Source: Caenorhabditis elegans
Taxonomy: Eukaryota > Nematoda > Chromadorea > Rhabditida > Rhabditidae
Direction: 5' to 3'
Assembly (NCBI RefSeq): GCF_000002985.6
Contig: NC_003282.8
Coordinates: forward strand, 3,100,001-3,164,000
DNA: 64,000 nucleotides
A program made the translations under genes and the position numbers. Below the pieces are notes generated by a model, which searched no databases, was not told the DNA's origin, and saw nothing but the letters and a program-made list of their open reading frames with translations. Of this stretch, positions 1 through 12,900 are shown one piece after another. Positions within the stretch are counted from its first letter, which is position 1. Every line of letters starts with the position of its first letter.

Positions 1-1651
1 AATCGAGTAATTGCCGGATTTGAAATTAACGGCAAATCGGCAATTGCCGAAAATTTTGGGCAAATTGTGGTTTTCCAAATTTTTTTTTGGAAGCTTCAGA
101 ATTTTAACTTTACTCGGCATAATTGTACGCATCCTATGAATGTTCTTACATCTAATTTAAAAAGTAAGCGAATTTTATCAAACTATCTTGAGAAAACGGA
201 AAAAAAATTCAAAAAGGCACTGCTTCAAGTGTTTCCGTCTTTTGAAAAAATGCCTCTAAAAACTTCCGGCAATTTGATGTTCGGCAAACGGCAAATCGGC
301 AATTTGCCGAAAATAAAAATTTTAGGCAAATCGGCAAACCGGCATTTGACGCGCAAAATATCTCGTAGCGAAAACTACAGTAATTCTTTAAATGACTACT
401 GTGGTGCTTGTGTCAATTTACGGACTCGATTTTTGAAATGGATTAAAATCGATGTAATACTAAAATTAGGCAAAAAAAAGAAACTAATAAAAAGGAAAAT
501 GGAATATCGGTCTCACAATTCGAAAATAAATTCATTTCAAAAATCCAGCCCGTAAATCGATACAAACGCTACAGTAGTCATTTAAAGAATTACTGTATTT
601 TTCGCTACGAGATATTTTGCGCGTCAAATATGATGTGCAATACGCATTCTCAGAATTTAATGTTTCCGTAATATCTATTAACTGTTTAAGTATTAATTCT
701 AAATAGCCATATTCAAGAAAAACTCAAAGATGAAATTTGAAAACACAGAAAATAAAAAATGGAAAACGTGTTTTAAAATGTGCAAGCTTAAATGGCGCCT
801 TCTGCCAAAATAAGACATAAGCCTCAGACAAACATTTTAAGTTTTGCTCCGTTTGCTCAGCGATTTTTCAAAATTTTTGATCTCCATAATTATTAAATTG
901 CTAAAAAAATTTAGATTTGTCGATTGTCGAAAATCCAGAAATCCAGATTTCTGGCTTCCCTCATAAATTGAAATGGAAGAGTTTGCCGAACTAGGCCATT
1001 TTGGCTCGGCCATATCTGGGGTAGATTTAAGGCGCGTTGCGTGTCGCGTCGCGGATCGATTTTAGTTGTAAAACTAAATTTATTTGTCCATGTGGAGTAC
1101 ACGACACTTTCTCACGCGTTGTCCGGCAGGCGATTGTCAATGGAGCGCAAAAAATTCAATGAGGAAGGCCAGAACCCCGTGGGTTTTCGAAATTTGAAAA
1201 TATCGGTAATTGCCGATTTACAATCAAAGTTGCACAAAAAAATCACCTTGAATTTGAAAAAGCATTTGAACAAGTTGAAAAGAGCACCACATCCCAACTC
1301 TCTTGTCCTAATTGCTTTGCCTCCCTGAGGCGGATCCACATCAATGATCCATCAATCACTATTACACACATAAAGACACTTGGAAGACAGAGAGGCGCCG
1401 AGAATATCGGCAACTTGTCAAAACAGACGACACTTTTAAAGAGGATAATGATCGAGGGGGAGCACAGGAGCCCGTGGAGAATGTCATTTGGATAATGGGA
1501 TCAGTTGGAATGGGAATGGAGCAGCTTATATTGAATAGTTTAAAACAAAATGATCATGACAGTTATTGAGATAAATGAGTCATTTCTAATCATATATTCT
1601 GAATGGTTCTGAAGCCGGGCTGTTGGAAATTTCGAAATTTGTGAACAGGGT
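1..1651. repeat. Repeat mosaic downstream of the PMCA gene
   Basis: No gene was recognised here. Positions 1-60 and about 265-345 carry copies of the CGGCAAATCGGCAATTTGCCG-type repeat. Positions 344-672 are one copy of an ATTACGGGAAC-type palindrome (separate entry). Positions about 1020-1140 carry another dispersed repeat, with a CTCACGCGTTGTCCGGCAGG segment. The open frames in this stretch follow the repeats and are not convincing genes. Confidence 0.55.
344..672. repeat. Palindromic element with TTTGACGCGCAAAATATC arms
   Basis: The left arm (344-437: TTTGACGCGCAAAATATCTC, then CTACAGTAATT) recurs inverted at 530-628. The right end continues into GCATTCTCAGAATTT..TTTCCGTAAT. The left terminus is replaced by a GGCAAAT-type repeat, so this copy is truncated on one side. 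The same family occurs at 10412-10612, 10610-10960, 33765-34064, and as a half-copy near 2645-2705. Confidence 0.75.
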
Positions 1652-2443
1652 CACTGCAACTTTTTCCTCACGAGGGACGAGGAAAAGTGGTTTCTAGGCC
1701 ATGACCGAGGGGCCGACAAGTTTCAGCGGCCATTTATCTTGCTTTGTTTTCCGCCTGTTTTCTTTCGTTTTTCACCGAATTTTTTTGTTTTTTCTTAATA
1801 AAACTGATAAATAAATATTTTTTGCAGATGCTAAAACAATTTCCAAGTAAAAAAATTATGTATTCAGTGGGCAAGCAGCGGTGAAAGTGGTCAATGTAAA
1901 ATGATGGATTACGGGAATACAAAACCTAAACTTTTTCTGAAACATAATACATATGCTGCTTAAATGCTGAGACTACCTGATTTTCATAACGAGACCGCTG
2001 AAAAAGTTTTGAGCTTTTCAAAATTCAACTTTTTGTGCGAAAATCTCGACTTTTTCACCAAAAAAGTTGAATTTTGAAAACCTCAAAACTTTTTCAGCGG
2101 TCTCGTTATGAAAATCAGGTAGTCTCAGCATTTAAGCATCATATGTATTATGTTTCAGAAAAAGTTTAGGTTTTGTATTTCCGTAATCCATCATTTTACA
2201 TTGCCCACTTTCACCGCTGCTTGCCCACTGAATACATAATTTTTTTACTTGAAAATTGTTTTAGCATCTGCAAAAAGTATTTATTTATCAGTTTTAATAA
2301 GAAAAAACGGGAAAAAGCTGTGAAAAACGAAAGAAAACAGGCGGAAAACAAATCAAGATAAATGGCCGCTGAAACTTGTCGGCCCCTCGGCCATGGCCTA
2401 GAAACCACTTTTCCTCGTCCCTCGTGAGGAAAAAGTTGCAGTG
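1652..2443. mobile_element. Fold-back element, copy 1 (CACTGCAACTTTTTCCTC ends)
   Basis: This is a near-perfect palindrome of about 790 bp with arms of about 390 bp. It begins CACTGCAACTTTTTCCTC and ends with its reverse complement. The motif AGGGT directly abuts both ends, consistent with a 5-bp target-site duplication. No transposase frame is seen, so it would be non-autonomous. It lies downstream of the PMCA gene. Confidence 0.85.
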
Positions 2444-3859
2444 AGGGTGGAATCAATTTTCGCAAAAAAAAAACTAATAAAAGGTTAATTTTTCTAAAAA
2501 AAAACGAAAATTTCAGTCCTTTTACCTTTAGGGGTGAGCGGTAATTGCCGTTCGGTGTAGACAAACTCGGTAAATCGGAAAAATTGCAGGTTTGCCGATA
2601 ATTTAGAATTTTTGATTTGTGGTCTGAAATTTCCAACAAAATGTTTGTTTACAGTAGTCATTTTAAGAATTTCTGTAGTTTTCGCTACGAGATATTTTGC
2701 GCGTCGAATGCCGGTTTGCCGATTTGCCCGAAATTTTGATTTTTGGCATATTGTCGATTTGCCGTTTGCCGAACATCAATATGCCGGAAATGTTTTTAGA
2801 GGGATTTTTTAAAAGAAGGAAACACTTGAAGCAGTGCTTTTTTCGAATTTTTTCAGATATCTTAATAAAATTCGATTATTTTTCAAAATAGATGTAGGAG
2901 TGTTTATAGAATACGTACAATTTTGCTGATTAAAATTAAAATTTTGAAATTTCCAAAAAAAAATGTGCAAAACCACAATTTGCCGAAAATTCTTTTTCCC
3001 TAAATCATTTAAATATTAATTTTTATTTAAAAAAAATAATATTTTTGGCCAAAAAATGTTATATAAAAAATTATGTTTTTTAAATTTTCAACCTAGTTTG
3101 TTCTAGAATTGTTCCACCTGAAAACCCTGAAAATTGCAATTTTCAATCCAGTTTTTATGTTTCAATTTTATTCTCTGCGAAAAATTGAAAAAGGACAAAA
3201 AACGAATGAATTTGATAAAGAAATCATCAAAAAAAAATCGGGACAGTAAAATAATGAGAAAAAGGAAAAAAGAATAAAAGAAATCTTATTAAAGAGAGAG
3301 AGCGAAAGAAAGAGCAGTTGAAAAAAAAAGTTCAAATAAAAATGCCGAAATTTGTTAGGTGAGGGGGGGGGAGGGGGTCAACGGGGGGTAATTTTCCATG
3401 GGAAATTCGCCCGTACTACTCGAAGTAGGACAAAAGAAAAGAAAAATCAAAAGAGAAAAAGTATTGGAGATGAGGAGTGGGGGAGACAATGAAAGCTGAA
3501 AATACTGGAAATAAAGAGAATTTTATCAAAAAATGAAGAAAAAATTTTTTAAAAATTATGCCTATTTTCCGATTCAAATTATGTATTTTTCTGTTATGCG
3601 GGGGAGGGATAAAGACGAAGTATATTATGTGCTCCGACACCGGAAAAAGAGCACATATTAAAGTATTAAGATTGTGTGTGTGTGTGTGTGATGATAACAA
3701 TAAAAATGTGAAGGGGCTAAGAGACAAAACCTGAAAACGCACAAAAAAATGACGACATTTTTGCAAAAAAAAAGGTTTTGAAAGTGGTGGAAGGGGGGTA
3801 GAGAGAATTCGAATATTAATGAGTTTTCTGAAAAAGAAATGAGCACTTCAAAAATAAAT
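2444..3859. repeat. Gene-free stretch, part of PMCA distal 3' region
   Basis: It contains a half-copy of the GACGCGCAAAATATC palindrome (about 2645-2705) joined to a GGTTTGCCGATTTGCC repeat (about 2710-2790). After that it is AT-rich, with a G-rich tract at 3363-3388 and a TG run at 3672-3690. On the minus strand, AATAAA at 3169-3174 could serve the distal PMCA transcript. No other gene is seen. Confidence 0.4.
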
Positions 3860-3906
3860 CTATAGATTGTTCGTCTCCTTGATATTTCCACGAGACGTGG
3901 ATCGTG
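3860..3906 (-). CDS. mca-3: Probable last exon of the distal PMCA isoform
   Basis: A GAAAATTTTCAG acceptor is followed by an open frame that, joined in phase 1 to 5178-5304, encodes [15 protein letters not shown] and a stop. It fits because the junction keeps phase and the acceptor is strong. It is short and no conserved motif confirms it. Another short downstream exon is possible. Confidence 0.45.
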
Positions 3907-6900
3907 CTGAAAATTTTCGAAAAATTATTATTATTAGAGATTTTTCATAAGCTCAGAATTTGGCTTTTTTTTGAAAATTTTTTATTTCTATTTTTTTTCC
4001 TTAACTCATCAATTTAAAAAAAATTTAATTTGTTTTTTCACTTAAATTTTTTTTTGTTGATTTTGCGAATTTCCTAAATACTTAGAAAAAATTTTTATTT
4101 GAAATAATTTTAATTTTTTTGAAAAATTTAATTTTTTCAATTTGGCAATTTTTTTCAAATTTTCCTGAATTTTTCAAATTTGTGGATAAATTTTAAAAAT
4201 GTTTTTCCAAATTTTTGAGGAAGTTGCTAAAATATCGATTTTTTAAAAATTGATTGATAAAATTTTTTCTGTGGGTATTTTTTAAAGCCTGTGTTTTATC
4301 CATTTTTTCACCTGCGAATTTCAAAAAAAATTTTAAAAACCAATTTTTTTTGATTTCTCAAATTTCTCTATTTTTTCCTAATTTTTATCTCAATTTCACA
4401 AAAAAAATTCTAAATTTTCAACTTTTTTCTTTCAATTTTTGAATATTTCAATCACTTTTTTTCTACAGTTTCTGGATGTTTTTTGAATAAAATCCGGGAT
4501 TTTCTTTCTCAAAAATCTGAAATTAAATTTAAAATATTTTTAATAACTCTATAGCTTCTCGTCTTTCTTTTTGAACGGTTTTTTTTTAATTTTTTCGATT
4601 TTCTTTCAATTTGGCAATTTTGTTTTACTTTTTTCGAATAAATTTTCACATTAAAAAATTTACACAAGTTTTTAAATTTTGTGGATAAACTTTTTTTTTA
4701 ATTCTCCAATGGTTTTCCAAATTTTTGATTATCGATTTTTTTTTAATTTTAAATTTTTTTTTGTTGGTTATTTGAAAAGTCCGTTTTTTTAAAACAATTT
4801 TCTTCACCTACGAATTTAAAATTTCAAAAAAAAAACCTTTTTTTCGATTTTTCGGAAAATTTCATGATTTTTCTAATTTCTCTATTTATCATAATTTTTA
4901 TCTCAATTTCGAAAATTTTTTTCATTCAATTTTTGAATTTTTAAATAACATTTTATCTACAATTTCTGGAATTTTTAATTCAATTTGTAGAATTTTTTTG
5001 AATAATTTCCGGGATTTTTTCACTTAAACAAGTTTAATTTATCTTTTTTTTGAATAAAAAAATATTTTTGAATCATTAAAATTTTTCAATTTGGCGATTT
5101 TTGTATTTCTTAAAGTTTTTCGGAATTTCCACAATTTTTTCGGAAATATTCAGTTTCAATAAAAAATCCAAACTCACAGCGATTTTCCGAGTCGACTTGA
5201 AGTCGTAATTGCCGACTAATCTCACGAAGTCGGGCGGCCGATTGTCCAGTCAAACTAGGCTCACGACGATCGAGTCCGGCTTGGAAGGCCTTCACGACGC
5301 GAATCTGAAAATGGATTCGGGTTTTAGTCTTAGTTGGAAGGCCATATCGAAAAAATATTAAATGTTGTGATAGACAGAGTGAGCAGAACACCAATTAGAA
5401 CAGAAAACTGAGAGCAGCAAGATCATCAGCGATATATATACAAGTGTTTATGTGTGTCACTGCAACTTTTTCCTCACGAGGGACGAGGAAAAGTGGTTTC
5501 TAGGCCATGACCGAGGGGCAGACAAGTTTCAGCGGCCATTTATCTTGCTTTGTTTTCCGCCTGTTTTCTTTCGTTTTTCATCGATTTTTTTCGTTTTTTC
5601 TTAATAAAACTGATAAATAAATATTTTTTGCAGATGCTAAAACAATTTCCAAGTAAAAAAATCATGTATTCAGTGGGCAAGCAGCGGTGAAAGTGGGCAT
5701 TGTAATATGATGGATTACGGGAATACAAAACCTAAACTTTTTCTGAAAGATTTTGGCACAAAAAGTTGAATTTTGAAAACCTCAAAACTTTTTCAGCGGT
5801 CTCGTTATGAAAATCAGGTAATTTCAGCATCTAAGCAGCATATGTATCATGTTTCAGAAAAAGTTTAGGTTTTGTATTCCCGTAATCCATCATATTACAA
5901 TGCCCACTTTCACCGCTGCTTGCCCACTGAATACATAATTTTTTTACTTGGAAATTGTTTTAGCGTCTGCAAAAAATATTTACTTATCAGTTTTAATAAG
6001 AAAAAACGTGAAAAGCTGTGAAAAACAAAAGAAAACAGGCGGAAAACAAAGCAAGATAAATGGCCGCTGAAACTTGTCGGCCCCTCGGCCATGGCCTAGA
6101 AACCACTTTTCCTCGTCCCTCGTGAGGAAAAAGTTGCAGTGTGTTTATGTGTGTGTAGGTCACAGGCCGTGGGTGGCTATTTTTTTTTGTTGGAAATTTT
6201 TATTTATTTAGGGATGTTATGTTTAACCAATATATCTCATTTAGAAATTGGGGTCAAAATTAAAAAAAAAACAATTTAATAGATCTAAAAATAGCTTGGT
6301 TGTTTAAAGGAGGACTAACGGTTCGGGCGAGGCACCACGGTTTCAAGATCTGGCGGGATTCTGGATCTACCATTTCCGGAGATCTGGCACCGTGCCAACT
6401 CTTAAAACGCTATTTTTCTAGGAGAAAAACGTGACAACGATGATGCTCCGTTGTTACGCGTCGCGTGTTGTTAAGCGTTTCTTTTAGAAGAAATTTTCAA
6501 AAAAAAACAACGTGCGTCGTGTGAATAAAAAAGCGTTTTGTGCGTTGGCACAGTGCCACCAGATCCGGAAAACGTAAATCCGGAATTTCACCAGATCTTG
6601 AAAACGTGGTGCGTCACGAATTTCGTAATGAAACTTCTCAAAAATGTTTCAAATTATTTTTATAGTTCCAAAAAATTACGCTAATGTTAGCTAAACTCTC
6701 GAATTTTCCCCCTTTTTCCGTGTCGCATCTGTCCGAAATTGATTTTTTTTGTAAATTATTATCTTTTATTGTATATTTTGGTAGTTTATCTCATTTTATT
6801 TCATTGTGATGTACATTTAAAGCCGATAGGTAACCAATTTCCATGATTTTTGGTTACACCTATCGGCTTTAAGCATACTTTAATAAACGAAATTGAATGA

Positions 6901-9900
6901 GATAAACTATCAAAATATGGAATAAAATAATGATAATTCAAAAAAAAAAAAAAGTCAACTCCGGGCAGATGTGTGACACGGAAGAGTGGCCAAAATTCGA
7001 GATTTTAGCTAAAATTAGCGTAGTTTTATGGAAATTTTGAACCACCATAAAAATTTTTTTGAAAAGTTATTTAAGAAGTTTCATTGCAAAATGCGTTCAT
7101 GTGAGCACATTTCGTGTCTATACGTTCAAAATCGTCATCACCTATCACTTATGAGTATTTTATTGTTTCAAACTGTAATACCCAGATATATTATTTAGAA
7201 AGTAATAAGAAAGTACGAAATAATTCCAAAAAGCACGGGAAAATTAGACTGAAAACGCTTAAAAACCCACTGGACTTTTTGGAAATATTTCGTTCTTTTT
7301 TATTATTATACATCATTCTATATAATATGACTGATTATGACTACAGTTGTAAGAAAGTAATTTCACAAGTGATAGGCCACCACAATCAAAGTTATAGCTA
7401 TTTTCAGATCGACTAAATATGTATATATTGAGACACTAATTTCTTGTAAATGAGAGAAATAATGGTCAATCAAATCAAGCCAAAATGGGTTGAATTGCCA
7501 AAAAAAAAAAATAGCTGCCCACCACTGATTTGTGTACTAACTACCGATTGATAATATTATTATTATTCTAATTATTCTAATAATGAAAATTCAAAATATT
7601 ATTGAAAATTGTTTCGTTTAGTTTAAACTACCGGGACGTGGACATTTTCTGTCTACAATTTACTGTATTAAATTGAAATTTCTAAAAACTTCTTATTAGT
7701 TCCTCCAAAAGGTGCCAATTTCGGCAATGTTTTCATTTCGAAACGGTTCCTTCGCTTTTTGTCGACAATGTACCGAATTTGTACTTTAATCCACAAAACT
7801 ATATCAGAAATGTGCGAAAAAGCCAAGTAACTCAGTGAAAATTGATTTCCAACCGTTTCAAAGTGAAAAATTCGCCTTTTTCAAGGAATTCTGTCTTGTG
7901 GGGCCCGTTTTTCACAAAAATTTTATGATTTTGAATCGAAAATCAACACAATTTGTGTGAATTTTCCGCCGCCGCTAGGAACCTATTAGTTGTTTTTTGT
8001 TAGAAAGAGAGAGAAGGGGGAAGAGTCATCACACAGAAAACTCGAGAAGTACACACTATTATAAAAACTCTTGTGATTTGGTATAGGGTGATAACTACTG
8101 AATTCGTCAACTGAAAATAATTTAGATAAAACCAAAAAAGGGTGATTGTGTTATTTTTCAGAAAAAAAAAAAGAAATTTTCAACTAATATACTGATTCTT
8201 CTACGGGGTGTTCAGTGGGGAGGGTCTCTAAGATTTTTATTCATATATATTTAAAATTAATCTAGAATATTTTTTTCAAAAATTTTAATTTAAAAAAAAA
8301 CTATAATAATGTTCTTATTGCATTGCGGGTTCCACAGAAATATTTTTTTGCAGATAAGCCGACGCAGCTCGTGTAACCTGCGAGGAGAAGAGAATTTGAA
8401 TTTTTTGAGCTAAATTTTTTGATGTTGGACTTTTTTATGTTTGAATTTAACAATAGAAACACCAATTAGTATCTCTTTTTGTAGGACTTTTTTTAATGAA
8501 AATATATATGAAATATATAACAGCAACAAGAAAATTAGCTAAAATGGTCCAAAGTCAAGCATTTTAGCGGAAAAAAAACTGTAAGCTTCTACTCTCCTCG
8601 CAAAATTAACGAAATTTTAGAGTTTTTCAGTGCTGAATTTATAAATGTTTCAAAAACATATTTTGAAAATTCAAAAAACTGCCAAAATAAAAAAAGCCTA
8701 TGGAATATCTCGAAAATATATTTCTGTGGAAAACACAATACGATTATGGGATAATTCACGCAATGTCGATAAATGATGCACGTGGTGGTGTCAGAATGTC
8801 TTATTTCGGCTTGATCTACGTAGATCTACAAAAAATGCGGGAGAAGAGACACGCAGAGTTCTCTCAGCTGATTTCGCATGGTTAAGAACGTGCTGACGTC
8901 ACATTTTTAAGTGCAAAACATTCCCGCATTTTTTGTAGATCAAACCGTAATGGGACAGCCGCCTGGCACCACGTGCTAATGTGAAGTTTCAAAATGTCTT
9001 TCAATACATTTTGTGACATTGCACGAATAACTCCATTAAAGGTGGAGTACCGAAATCTGTGAGTTTGCTTTTTTAGACCCAAAATGGTCCAAAACTACCA
9101 AATTTCGTAATGAGACGTTCTGAAAATTTCTCAAAAAAAAGTTATGGCCGCTCAAAGTTTTGGAAAAAATGGCCCATTTTTAGCTAAAATCTCAAATTTT
9201 GGTATTATTTGATTGCCATCTTTTAATGCATGTTTTGGCATTTTATTACGTGTTATTTCGTTGATTGAGATGCTTTTTCCGTCGATGGGTGCACAAATAT
9301 GACACAATTTTGTGCACCCATCGACCGAAAAAGCATCTCTATCAACGAAATAACACGTAATAAAATGCCAAAGCATGCATTAAAAGATGGCAATCAAATA
9401 ATACCAAAATTTGAGATTTGAGCTAAAAAAGCACACTTTTTTCCAAAACTTTGAGCGGCCATAACTTTTTTTGAAACATTTTCAGAACGTCTCATTATGA
9501 AATTCGGTGTTTTCAGACAATTTTGAGTCCAATAGAGCCACGAAAAAAATTCGACTACACCACCTTTAAGTAACAAAAAAACATGCCAAATAAATTGATT
9601 CATATCTCTTAAAATCTCTTTTAAAAAACTATTAAATTTGAATACTAACTAGTAAGTCGTTCTTATTTGTTTTTTTGTTTTTCGACTATTCGATTTAATC
9701 ACAAAAGCTTGCATACAACGACGACTAGTTTTTCACAAAAACTCGACACAACACGACATCTACGGGGGCGGGAGGTGATTCGTCATTCTCCATCATCCAG
9801 AAAATCAATTAAAAAAAAAAACAACAACATCAACGTCATTCTCTGATTACGTATGTCAGTCGAAGAAGAAAATTTCAATCAATCAATATTGAGTAAAAAC

Positions 9901-12900
9901 CGTTAATCAGGGGAAATAAGTAAATGAGTATGCGGGGGTGTATATCTTATAGAGGGGGATGTGGGGGGGGGGGGAGTCTTACTGCTTGATCAGTCGGTGC
10001 ACTGCTCAACGGCACCGGGATCAGATGATCCGAGCGCTCTCCGCCAATAACCTGTAAACTTTTTTGAGATGTGTTGCAGAATATGCATCATCTCAGCGTT
10101 TTCACACCATCATTTCTCAGACCGACGGGATTTTTTGTTGGATCTATATATTAGACACAATTTTCGCACTGTTCGTGCAGGTTGAAGAGAGAGAGAGAGA
10201 GAGAGATATGATAGGAAAAGATGCTGGAAATATAGGAAACTGTGTGGTTTTTGTGGTGTGTGTATAAGCATGCGTCTATATTTCAGATTTCATTATGATG
10301 TAGTATGTCAAATTTAAACTTTCATACAAGAGGAATACAATTTATTTTGTTGCTTCAATATGTCTAAAATTACCCAAAAACATTTAATTTCGATATTAAA
10401 AAACCTTTCAAATATTACGGGAACACAAACTTCTGAGAATGCGTACGTAGAGCATTTTATTTGACGCGCGCGATATCTCTCAGCAAAGACTAAGAGTAAG
10501 AACTCAAATAACTATTGCTATCTAAGTTCTTACTGTAGTTTTCGCTAAGAGATATCGCGCGTCAAATAAAATGCTCGACGTACGCATTCTCATGATTTAT
10601 TGTTCTCGTAATATTACGGGAACACAAACTTCTGAGAATGCGTATTGCACAACATATTTGACGCGCAAAATGTCTCGTAGCGAAAACTACAGTAATTGTT
10701 CAAATGACGATTGTAGAGCTTGTGTCGATTTACGGGCTCGATAGCGATTTTTTATTCTTCTTCTTTTCTTCGTATTATTTTCTCATTTTTTGCTAAATTT
10801 TAATATTAAAATATTAAATTGAGGAAAAAATTATTTGAATTAATTTTTAAAAAGTCGATCCCGTAAATCGACACAAACGCCTGTCAGTAGCCATTCAAAG
10901 AATTACTGTAGTTTTCGCTACGAGATATTTTGCGCATTATCAGAATTTCGTTTTATTACACAATTGCGAAATTTTCGAAAATTTTGCTCAAAAATACGGA
11001 CCCCACTCTTGCCACAAGCAGTATTATTTCCAATTCAAGGCTGCACATATGCGCCTTTGAGAACTACAGTAACCCAAAAAGTGTATTTAGGTTACTGTAG
11101 TTTTTAAAAGCGCAGTATTCAGTGAGGACTCACATTAAAATTTTTACTGTTCGTGGCAAGACCGCGCGTACCGTATTTTTGCACTAAAATAGCAAAATTT
11201 TCGCAAATGTGTAATAAATCAACAAAAATTTCGGAAAATAAAACTTTCGATCGCTTCGATACGGAAAAAAGTACAAAATTGTAAAATTAGAATTTTTTTC
11301 AAAATTTTGAATTGTCGAAATAATTTTTATTTATTAATTATTATTAATTTCCCCTCCTGTAAATCGATGCATACAAAAGTCATTAGTTTTTTATTTCAAA
11401 AATCATCAAATACATTTTAAAAGTCTAAAAAAGTGGTGGTTGACAAAAAAAAAAGAAAAATATAGCCGAAAAAACATACTAAAAAGTCCGTTGTTAAAAA
11501 AGAGAAAACTGAAAAAAAAAAACAAAGGAAACATGGGGCAAAAGAGCAAGATTTTAGGCGTTTTTTAATGAATAATCGAAACAAAATTTGAAGAGCATAA
11601 AAATAACCATAGAAATCTGAAAAAAGTGTCTAAAAAGTTAGGTCAAATTATTTTTAAAAATTTTTTTGAGGAGACACACACTTTTCAAAGAGTGGGCGGC
11701 TACCGTAACCATTCCTTGTCATATTGGAAAGTGATTCTTGGAAATTGCACAAAGTATTAATTGATTTTTCTTGAAAACTAGAGTGTTTTGCAACGGCATG
11801 GGGAAAGGGGGGGACAATCTACCAGTAAAACAAAATGTAAAATTAAATAAAATTGAAAATGTCATGAAAGATTGGGTGAAAATAATCTGGTCTAGAGATG
11901 ATGATAGCTAAGTACTTTGAAATAATGAGTTCAAATATATATCTTGAAAAAAAGACGGTGTACACGATAATTACTACTGTAACTGAAAAGACGGGGATTG
12001 GGTGAGGAATTGAAAAAAAAGATTTTAAAAAATCTCTATTTCAAAAAGAATTACACGTGAGCAACAGAAACTGGAGTATCAAGAGACATGCTCTTGTTGA
12101 TGCTTCGCTGTGTTTGAGTATACGAAGAATTTGTGTCCGGAGACCATTGCTGCACCAGCGGTACTTTTTCGGTTTTTCCATTCGTTTCGGCTTTTGGTGC
12201 TGCTGCCGCCGCCGTCGCTGCTTGTCCATTATTCCCCGATGATGTTCCATTCTCCACCACAATATGTGGTTGTGGAGACGGAGTCCGTGGCTGCTGGTGA
12301 TGATAGTATGGGTACGGCTGTGGCGATTGCCTGTGCGTGATTGCAGCCATCGCAATACGTTGTCCGGCTGGTTCTGGTGAAGCGGCTGTCGTTGTGTGCC
12401 GTCCACCGCCGCTCCAGAATCCTCCACGCATTGATTGAACCGAGTGTGTGGAGGCGATCGATCGTCGCTCATCGAATTCTTCTAATGATGATCGGAATGC
12501 TTTGACGACTCGTAACTGAAAATTAATGGCACATTAGAACAATTATAAAAGGGGCGCTTTGTCATTTGAAAAAAACGAAATTTCTGAATGGTCAAGAGAA
12601 TTGTGGGACAAATTATACATTTCTTGAAGTAGAAATATTCCGAATTAGGAATGAAATTATTCCCAATTTGATGTTTTAACATAATTTTTTGACTTCAAAT
12701 GCCTGATTTTGCAAGTTAATGTTGTCTTCGAAACTATAGCTTTGTGAAAATGAGAGTTTTTTTTTTTTTAATTTTTGTCTTCACAACTTCACTTCAAAAC
12801 TCATTTCCACATAGCGCAAATGATTTTTTCCGGCAAAACGACAAACTGCCGGAATTGAAATTTCCGGCAGATCGGCAAACCGGCAATTTGACAAACAGTG

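Noticed and set aside
1041..1328. A 95-codon frame near 1.1 kb
   Set aside because: The first half is a dispersed repeat (ACGCGTTGTCCGGCAGG type), with no splice context or recognisable domain.
1700..2640. Frames encoding [24 protein letters not shown] peptides and their mirror images
   Set aside because: They recur in every copy of the fold-back element (also near 5.6, 25.4, 25.9, 47.7, 53.8 and 54.2 kb) and come from the palindrome arms, with no transposase similarity.
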